From Azophilus sp965221465 (GTDB lineage Bacteria > Pseudomonadota > Gammaproteobacteria > Pseudomonadales > Azotimanducaceae), in assembly GCA_965221465.1 (NCBI GenBank), contig OZ244892.1, positions 4,464,001 to 4,528,000 on the forward strand: a DNA stretch of 64,000 bases, given 5' to 3'. This document shows positions 58,620 to 64,000 of this stretch, in pieces; positions within the stretch are counted from its first letter, which is position 1, and each line of letters starts with the position of its first letter. Below the pieces are notes generated by a model that ran no database searches, had not been told where the DNA came from, and saw only the letters and a list, made by a program, of their open reading frames with translations. The position numbers and the translations under genes were made by a program.

Positions 58620-59317
58620 GCAGCCCTCTCATTCATCAGCCTCTGAAATGCCTGCTGCAATTCAGCAGACAGGCTGCCCTCCCAAGGTTCGTTGCCCTTG
58701 TTTGTTCGCCTATTCCCATCCGTTTCCTTATAGACACCGGAAAAAACGACAGTACCTTGTCCCGTCACCAAAACAGTCAGTGCTGGCTCATTCCCGTCGT
58801 CCCAGTCCAACAGCACATCGCCGTCGGCTGTAAAGTCGACACTGAAAATGCCCGGACCGAACGACTCAGGGGGACATTTCCTTACGAATTCCGTTGCGAG
58901 CTTGACGGTGCGCAATTCGAGCGGCTTCCCCGAATCAGTCCACATTCTATCGCCAACTCGAGATTCAAGCTCTATGACGCTTGCAATCGCATCCTTTTTG
59001 GCGGCGGTTGCTTTTGAAAAATTGCTGGACGGTCGCCCCGGAAGAGATTTTTCTGCGGGGGATGTATGGGCTAGGTATTTGGGTGGCAGGCGTATTGGCT
59101 GCCCAGAGTCAACTCTAGAGTGGCCCCGAAAAATAGTCTGTGCCGTACGACCTGAAGCTACCGAATTACTGGCCGTTCTCAGTTTTTCGAAATCGAGCTT
59201 CCGCTCCGATGCGGAACCACCGTTTGCGCCGAGATAGTCAAGGGACGGTCGTGTCGTGCTTGGAGTCGGTTTCGCTGGTTCGGCCACGTTAGTCGCCCTC
59301 CATTTCCATTTCTGCAA
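58616..59317 (-). CDS. Hypothetical protein, second gene of an unknown cassette
   Basis: The 233-residue protein has a low-complexity N-terminal half rich in Ser, Thr and Pro. The C-terminal half has beta strands: FSVDFTADGDVLLDWDDGNE, PALTVLVTGQGTVVFSGVYK, then WEGSLSAELQQAFQRLMNER. The WDDG and strand pattern is that of a small beta-sheet domain followed by a closing helix. I do not recognise its function. It overlaps the upstream gene by 29 bases and the downstream gene by four, so the three are clearly one transcript. Confidence 0.65.
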   Translation of the reverse strand: MQKWKWRATNVAEPAKPTPSTTRPSLDYLGANGGSASERKLDFEKLRTASNSVASGRTAQTIFRGHSRVDSGQPIRLPPKYLAHTSPAEKSLPGRPSSNFSKATAAKKDAIASVIELESRVGDRMWTDSGKPLELRTVKLATEFVRKCPPESFGPGIFSVDFTADGDVLLDWDDGNEPALTVLVTGQGTVVFSGVYKETDGNRRTNKGNEPWEGSLSAELQQAFQRLMNERAA

Positions 59318-59768
59318 GTTTTTGCTGCAACCATTGTGCGGTTTCCGCCAATACCGTTTTAGTCATTACAACACTGCATACGTTGCGTCGAACCAGATGA
59401 AAGTTGCCGTCGGCATCGATCGGAGATGGCGAGCCCTGCATCTGGACAGCTTCGGTTCCATCACGGTTTACCACGTCATGTTCTGTCTGATCACCATATC
59501 CAAAACTCTCCGCGTAGAAGTGCATTGTCAAGGTATCTGGAGTAACGAACCCGAATGCACCGGATACGAAGACAGGGATGGCCTCGTCCATGCCGGGGTA
59601 ATCGACAATTACTTTTTTTTGGGCTTGCTGACCTGCCTCTTCCATGCCTCTGACTCCCACGAATGCCGCGCCGTGCCGAACAATCACTATGCATTTGACC
59701 GTCGCGAGCGCTTCGAAGTCAAGCGTAGCATCATCGTAATATTCCGCCCGCTTTTGTAAGGCCATCAA
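59289..59768 (-). CDS. Hypothetical protein, first gene of an unknown cassette (DUF3467-like)
   Basis: The 159-residue protein has IPVFVSGAFGFVTPDTLTMHF in the middle and ends NFHLVRRNVCSVVMTKTVLA then ETAQWLQQKLAEM. This is a beta-sheet followed by a helix, as in the small DUF3467 proteins. No signal or helix for membranes is seen. It begins a tight three-gene operon and is separated by 65 bases from the GPH transporter gene upstream on the same strand. Similarity to DUF3467 is by pattern only. Confidence 0.6.
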   Translation of the reverse strand: MMALQKRAEYYDDATLDFEALATVKCIVIVRHGAAFVGVRGMEEAGQQAQKKVIVDYPGMDEAIPVFVSGAFGFVTPDTLTMHFYAESFGYGDQTEHDVVNRDGTEAVQMQGSPSPIDADGNFHLVRRNVCSVVMTKTVLAETAQWLQQKLAEMEMEGD

Positions 59769-59833
59769 ACCACAGAAAAGAGCTTTCGCGCTGAACAGCG
59801 CGTTAGATCAAGGGCTTCCGAGGCATAAGGCCG

Positions 59834-61231
59834 CTACGCTTTGACAGGCGCAGCCCGCCGTTCGGCCAGTTCTCCGAGTATTTCTGCGTGCCGCTCGCGG
59901 GTCAGCCGGTAGTGGGTGTAGCACCAGACGGAAATCAGGCCGAATGCCGCGACGATCGGGCCGTAGACCAGGCCGAGGGCAATACCGGCAACCACGCTGC
60001 CGAGGCCGTAGGTGGCCTTGGCGGAGAAGGCGACGGCGGCAAAGAAGGTGCCTTCCCGGCGTCGCCCGGTCTCGTACTCGTGCTCGTCGACGATGTCGGC
60101 GACCATGGAGCCGAATGCGACATGGGCCTGTATCGTGCAGACGCCCTGCACCAGCCGTATGGCGGCGAGAATACCGATCAAGAGCGGGTCGCCGTTCTCG
60201 GGCAGCCAGTCCATGAATCGCGCCACTATGGGTGAAAACTGCAGCAGCGGCCAGGAAGTGGCGCCAAAGATCAATCCGGCCTTCTTGCCGAAACGGCTGA
60301 AGATTCGCGGCGAGAAGAACGCCCCGAGCATCGAGCCGAGCGGATAGCAGAGGATCACCAGCAGCACCGACGTGCGATCGAGTTCCCAGAAATAGGTGAA
60401 AACGTACAGGTCGAGGGCAGCGTTGACGCCCACCGACGCGAAAACGATGAGCACGCCCATGAACAGCCACCGGAACGAACGGCTTTGCGAGGCTGCCCGA
60501 AAGTCGACCACCAGCCGCTCGAGTGCCTGGCCGAGGTTGGGCTTCGCGGCTTCCGGCGGCGCAGGCAGGAACGGGATGACCGACCGGGTTCCCCAGGCAC
60601 TCCAGAAGATGGTGACCCCCATCAGCGCCGACAGAAGCAGTGCGAACGGCGCATAGGCTGCCGCGTTCAACTGCCCGTTGTCGAACTCTGGTGTTGGCGC
60701 GAAAAACACCAGAAAAGCGACGACGAAGGTGAACAGCAAGCCAAGATTGCTGAAGAACATGCGATAGCCGACCAGCTTGGAACGTTCGTCGAAGTCCTCG
60801 GTCATTTCCGCGCCGAGGGCGATGTGCGGCACATGGTAGAGCGACATCGACAGCCGCGTGGCGTTGGAGAAGACGACCATCCACACGAAGAGGCCCAGTT
60901 CGCTGCTGACCATCGGATTGAACAGGAAGAAGAACGCGACCATGAGCGGCAGGATGGAGGCATACATGAAGGGGTGCCGACGCCCGAACCGGGAGCGCCA
61001 ATGGTCCGACAGGGAACCGGCCATGGGGTCGGTGAAGGCGTCGACCACCAGCGCGATACCCACTGCCAGCCCGGCAAGGGTTCCGGGCACCCCGAGCACC
61101 TGGTTGTAGAAGAAAAGCAGGAATGTACTGAGCGCGGCGTTCTTCAGCCCTTCGGCGAATTGCCCGACGCCAAAAGCGATTTTCACGTCGAAGCCGAGTT
61201 TCCCCGCTACCGGCATCTTGTTTTTTCCCAT
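59834..61231 (-). CDS. MFS transporter, GPH (MelB-like) family
   Basis: This 465-residue transporter is a paralogue of the one at 31326-32732. Markers are IAFGVGQFAEGLKNAALSTFLLFFY, VDAFTDPMAGSLSDHWRSRFGRRHPFMY with the cation-site Asp and loop 2-3 motif, and ADIVDEHEYETGRRREGTFFAAVAFSAKA in the second half. It has 12 helices. The substrate is unknown. It is transcribed in the same direction as the upstream TonB receptor, from which it is separated by 358 bases of MITE DNA, and an outer-then-inner membrane relay of one substrate is conceivable. Confidence 0.92.
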   Translation of the reverse strand: MGKNKMPVAGKLGFDVKIAFGVGQFAEGLKNAALSTFLLFFYNQVLGVPGTLAGLAVGIALVVDAFTDPMAGSLSDHWRSRFGRRHPFMYASILPLMVAFFFLFNPMVSSELGLFVWMVVFSNATRLSMSLYHVPHIALGAEMTEDFDERSKLVGYRMFFSNLGLLFTFVVAFLVFFAPTPEFDNGQLNAAAYAPFALLLSALMGVTIFWSAWGTRSVIPFLPAPPEAAKPNLGQALERLVVDFRAASQSRSFRWLFMGVLIVFASVGVNAALDLYVFTYFWELDRTSVLLVILCYPLGSMLGAFFSPRIFSRFGKKAGLIFGATSWPLLQFSPIVARFMDWLPENGDPLLIGILAAIRLVQGVCTIQAHVAFGSMVADIVDEHEYETGRRREGTFFAAVAFSAKATYGLGSVVAGIALGLVYGPIVAAFGLISVWCYTHYRLTRERHAEILGELAERRAAPVKA

Positions 61232-61332
61232 CCGTCCCGTGGCCGGAGCCCGAACCTTCGCTCCGGTCAGGGATTATGCACGAGTTCGGGGCGTGCAGCG
61301 CATCGTCAGGGGGAAGGGCTGATCGAGACATC

Positions 61333-61365
61333 AACCCGCAAATCTCACCAACTTCCTGCTGCGGC
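61333..61365 (-). repeat. Inverted MITE right-end fragment
   Basis: ACCCGCAAATCTCACCAACT followed by TCCTGCTGCGG is the reverse of the right terminus (CCGCAGCAGGAAGTTGGTGA). It directly abuts the full element in the opposite orientation. Confidence 0.7.
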
Positions 61366-61592
61366 TAGCCCGCAAATCTCACCAACTTTCGTCGCGAGGG
61401 CGCCGAGGCGCCGCCCTGCGTGGTCGCGCGGACCGGAGGTCGATGCAGGCATACTCGACAGTATGTCAAACCGGCTGGAGGGAGCCTTCAGCCGGGGAGC
61501 GCGAGGGGATACCCCTCGCAAAAGGAAAATACGGCCACGCAGGGCGAGTGCATCGGCGTCCGCAGCAGGAAGTTGGTGAGATTTGCGGGCTA
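61366..61592 (+). mobile_element. MITE-like element, full copy (227 bp)
   Basis: TAGCCCGCAAATCTCACCAA at the left and its exact inverse at the right delimit the element; over 25 bases the termini differ once. It contains CATACTCGACAGTATG and one 45-bp unit with the GCGAGGGGATACCCCTCGC palindrome, which the 182-bp copy at 34589 lacks. No open frame is supported. The right-hand TA forms the stop codon of the TonB receptor gene (CTA, read as TAG on the minus strand). Confidence 0.82.
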
Positions 61593-63764
61593 GAACCTCA
61601 ACTGAAGCGTAACACCCATGCGTCGGGGAAAGTTGCTGTAGTTGCTGGTGATACCAGGGCTCACGAGAATCGGGCCACGGTCGTCGGTGATGTTGTCGGC
61701 AAAGAGGTAAGCTTCCCACTTGTCCGCCTGCAAACCTGCCCGAGCGGATAGATCCTCGACTTTTGCCGACTCGATGAGACCGAAATCGAACTGGCTGTCA
61801 CGTTTGGAGTAACCCACGTAGCCGTAGCCCATGAACCCTCCGACCGGTCGGACAAGCTCGGCTGCGATCAGATAGCTCCACTCGGGCGTAAATGGCACAG
61901 ATTCGCCCTCGGTGATGCCGGAGACGGCAGTGCCCACCGCGCCATCGACGTTTGTCCATTCGGTATCCAGGACGCTGAAATTGAGTTGCAAGCTCAAACC
62001 CTCGACCGGCGTCAGCCAGTTCATTGCCGCCTCGAGCCCGAGCACCTCCGAGTCGCCGCCGGTAATCGTCGAAATGATGCCGAGGCTCGACGTGTATTGA
62101 ACTTGAACGTCGTTGAACTCCGACAGGTAGGCAGCCAGTTCCACGGTCATCCTGTTGTCGGCCAGGCTGAATTTTCCACCCAGTTCGTAGGACCATACCG
62201 AATCGTCCTTGATCGCCTGTTCCGCATTCAGCCCATCGAGCTGGGCCGCCAGTACCTGGATGGCGGTCTGCTGTGACCCGCTGCGAAACCCCTTTGCCGC
62301 GTTGAAATACAAGGTCGTATCGTTGTTCGGGTAGTAGCTCAGATTGAATCGGGGATTCCAGCTGTCGAAGCTCGCACTGTCGCTCTCGACCGTCGGCGGG
62401 GTCTCGTTCGGTGTTCCCGTAAAGAGTACTGCCGTTTCGGTGAAGTCGCGATCGTCTTCGAAATAACGAAGGCCGATTAGCGGAACGAGTTTGCCATCCA
62501 TCAATTCGTAGGACATTTCGCCGAAAACGGCAATGGATTCCGAATCGATTTCGAGAACGCTGTCGGAGCCCGCAAGCAACTGCAGAAAAGCCTGCTCGAA
62601 AGACAGATCGGTTGCAAACGATGCGGTGGCGTCGTTGTAGAACACGCCGACAATCCACTCGTGCGGGCCATCGGAGTTGGAAACGAGCCGGATTTCCTGT
62701 GCGAAGCTCTCCGCGTCAGTGGTCGAAACCAGGTCGCCGTTAAACGGGGGCGCGCCGAATCCGAGGCCGAACGAACCGATGTAATCGAGCCAGGTCGACG
62801 TGGCCACCAGATCGGCGAAGCCGAGTGTCCAGTCGAGCGTTACATTGAACTGATCGCTGTCTCCGTCGGAGAACCCCCTGAATCCGCCGCTGGAGGCAAC
62901 AAGTGGCGGCTCGAGCGACTCCACGACGTTATTGAACCCCTGGTCTGTCTCGATGTGCCAGTACGAGGCCGTCAGACGGACATCGTCCGACGCATTCCAC
63001 AGGGCCTTGACCCGAGCATGACTGGTGTCGCCACCGTTGATGTTCTCTTCGTCCGGAAAATCAGGGCTTTCCGAAAAACCGCTGAAATCGTCAATGCCAC
63101 CAGTCAGTCGGATGGCGAAGACATCCTCGGCCACCGGAATATTCAGCATGCCATCGACAGTGTAGCCCGTGTCGCCGTCGTCCATGTCCGACAGCGTCGC
63201 ACGCAACTTGGCGCCGAATCGGGAGGTATCGGGGTCCGGCGTGATGTAGCGAATGGTTCCGCCCATGGACCCGAGGCCCCAGAGCGTTCCCTGGGGACCG
63301 CGCAGCACTTCCACGCGTTCGAGATCGTACATGTTGCTGATCGGTGCGAGTTGCGCGTTCGGAATAATGAACGGAACCTCGTCGACGTAGAAGCCGACAA
63401 CTGCCGACCCCTGGGCACCGGTTACTCCGGTACCGCGGAGTTGAACCTGGGTGATCGAGGGGCTCCAGGAAAGATTGGTGGAAGCACCGGGTATCTCGTT
63501 GATGAAACGCGTCAGGTCGCCCAACCCCCGCGTCTCCAGGTCTTGCCCATCGAACGCCTGGAAGGAAATGGGAACATCCATCAATCGTTGTTCACGCTTC
63601 TGGGCCGTGACGATCATCTCTTCGATAACGGTTCCATCGGTCTCGTCGGCCTGATCGGTTTGCGCGAGCGCGAATTGTCCAGGAAAAGCCAACATCCCTG
63701 AAACAGCAAGGCAGGCTGCAATGGATGTCAATTTGCGCAAGAATGACTTGTATCGATTTTCCAT
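61590..63764 (-). CDS. TonB-dependent receptor
   Basis: From the ATG at 63764 (AACGGGGGAA upstream) this is a 724-residue receptor; 49 codons of open frame upstream are not coding. It has a signal peptide (SIAACLAVSGMLAFPGQFALA), a TonB box-like IEEMIVTAQKREQRLMDVPI, and the plug motifs LRGTGVTGAQGSAVVGFYVDE and LERVEVLRGPQGTLWGLGSMGGTIRYIT. The 22-stranded barrel ends in LQLRF. The EVLRGPQGTLWG type is common among receptors for carbohydrates and aromatic or terpenoid compounds in sphingomonads and gammaproteobacteria. Its last codon and stop meet the end of a MITE. The ligand is unknown. Confidence 0.95.
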   Translation of the reverse strand: MENRYKSFLRKLTSIAACLAVSGMLAFPGQFALAQTDQADETDGTVIEEMIVTAQKREQRLMDVPISFQAFDGQDLETRGLGDLTRFINEIPGASTNLSWSPSITQVQLRGTGVTGAQGSAVVGFYVDEVPFIIPNAQLAPISNMYDLERVEVLRGPQGTLWGLGSMGGTIRYITPDPDTSRFGAKLRATLSDMDDGDTGYTVDGMLNIPVAEDVFAIRLTGGIDDFSGFSESPDFPDEENINGGDTSHARVKALWNASDDVRLTASYWHIETDQGFNNVVESLEPPLVASSGGFRGFSDGDSDQFNVTLDWTLGFADLVATSTWLDYIGSFGLGFGAPPFNGDLVSTTDAESFAQEIRLVSNSDGPHEWIVGVFYNDATASFATDLSFEQAFLQLLAGSDSVLEIDSESIAVFGEMSYELMDGKLVPLIGLRYFEDDRDFTETAVLFTGTPNETPPTVESDSASFDSWNPRFNLSYYPNNDTTLYFNAAKGFRSGSQQTAIQVLAAQLDGLNAEQAIKDDSVWSYELGGKFSLADNRMTVELAAYLSEFNDVQVQYTSSLGIISTITGGDSEVLGLEAAMNWLTPVEGLSLQLNFSVLDTEWTNVDGAVGTAVSGITEGESVPFTPEWSYLIAAELVRPVGGFMGYGYVGYSKRDSQFDFGLIESAKVEDLSARAGLQADKWEAYLFADNITDDRGPILVSPGITSNYSNFPRRMGVTLQLRF

Positions 63765-64000
63765 TGTATGTTCCCCCGTTCCGGAATCCTCGACCGCGCC
63801 TTGAAGCCAGGTTTGCGTGACGGTTTCCAAAATAGCGACAAAAATCAACTGCGTGAAGTCGGGCCGCATGCCTCTGACCGCAGCATGGACGAGGGGTTGT
63901 GCGGCACCCATGCCACCGCCTCGGTAGCCCCTTCGCGCTCTGGCTCATTTGAAGAGCAAAACGGGCTGCGGACAATGACGGCAGTAAATCGATAAATGAT
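63765..64000. other. Upstream region of the TonB receptor gene
   Basis: These 236 bases up to the window edge show no gene that I can support. The receptor's ribosome-binding site (minus strand GGGGGA) is at 63773-63778. The promoter and any adjoining gene probably lie partly outside the window. Confidence 0.4.

Noticed and set aside
59408..59768. Plus-strand frame opposite the first cassette gene
   Set aside because: The minus-strand frames overlap in operon fashion with ATGA coupling and look like folded proteins; the plus frame does not.
63768..63995. Short open frame at the right edge upstream of the TonB receptor
   Set aside because: No family resemblance and composition typical of non-coding GC-rich DNA; it lies in the receptor's control region.
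1..64000. tRNA, rRNA and integrase genes marking an integrated island
   Set aside because: I looked for cloverleaf-type sequences, rRNA stretches and integrase motifs near the accessory islands and found none that I can support.

Overview
The window is GC-rich chromosomal DNA (roughly 60% G+C by eye) from a Gram-negative heterotroph. Two intact TonB-dependent receptors plus a receptor remnant, several lipobox and Sec-signal enzymes, a TRAP transporter and many single-copy catabolic enzymes point to an environmental proteobacterium, most likely a marine or soil gammaproteobacterium or a sphingomonad-like organism. The sequence alone does not give the genus. I see no rRNA, tRNA, CRISPR array, intact insertion sequence or prophage.

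Region 1 (1-7.2 kb, minus strand): the start of an OppA-like solute-binding protein, a luciferase-like monooxygenase, a secreted S10 carboxypeptidase, a LeuC/LeuD-type hydro-lyase pair and a LysR regulator. The regulator faces a TonB-dependent receptor across a palindromic operator. Region 2 (7.3-20.9 kb, plus strand): receptor, secreted amidohydrolase, an aldo/keto reductase fused to a RidA-like domain, a haloacetate-dehalogenase-like hydrolase, an Old-Yellow-Enzyme/N-demethylase-like flavoprotein, a complete DctP-DctQ-DctM TRAP transporter and a short corrinoid/Fe-S protein resembling reductive dehalogenases. This looks like uptake and stripping of small methylated, cyclic or halogenated organic acids. 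Region 3 (21-30 kb): a DUF4143 ATPase, an MBL hydrolase, a VOC protein, a DJ-1/PfpI protein, an acyl-CoA ligase, a second LysR, a maleate-isomerase-type enzyme and a VapBC pair.

Region 4 (30-40 kb) alternates live genes (DUF1330 protein, two MFS/GPH transporters, carboxylesterase, DUF3604 protein, MBL hydrolase) with remnants of an acyl-CoA synthetase and a TonB receptor. Region 5 (40-44.5 kb) has lower G+C and encodes a 4-cresol-dehydrogenase-like flavocytochrome (flavoprotein plus cytochrome c), a small Tat-signal protein, a GST and a zinc alcohol dehydrogenase: a compact phenolic side-chain oxidation module. Region 6 (45-54 kb) holds exported enzymes: a phosphoesterase with a CBM9-like tail, a penicillin-acylase lipoprotein, a second DUF3604 lipoprotein and a PQQ dehydrogenase.

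Region 7 (53.9-59.8 kb) is a scrambled accessory island: a broken RHH/MazF-like toxin-antitoxin pair, a Ser/Thr kinase sitting between an intact and a decayed copy of the PQQ dehydrogenase 3' end, hydrolase and SnoaL pseudogenes, and an intact overlapping three-gene cassette of unknown function. The window ends with a GPH transporter and a second TonB receptor.

Running through the intergenic spaces are two families of short non-coding repeats. One is MITE-like, with about 25-bp terminal inverted repeats bounded by TA (full copies at 34589-34770 and 61366-61592; fragments at 30.4, 34.57, 38.1-38.65, 49.25, 54.28 and 61.33 kb). The other is a hairpin-forming repeat at 20.9, 27.2-27.5 and 38.4-38.5 kb. 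They cluster at gene 3' ends and beside pseudogenes.
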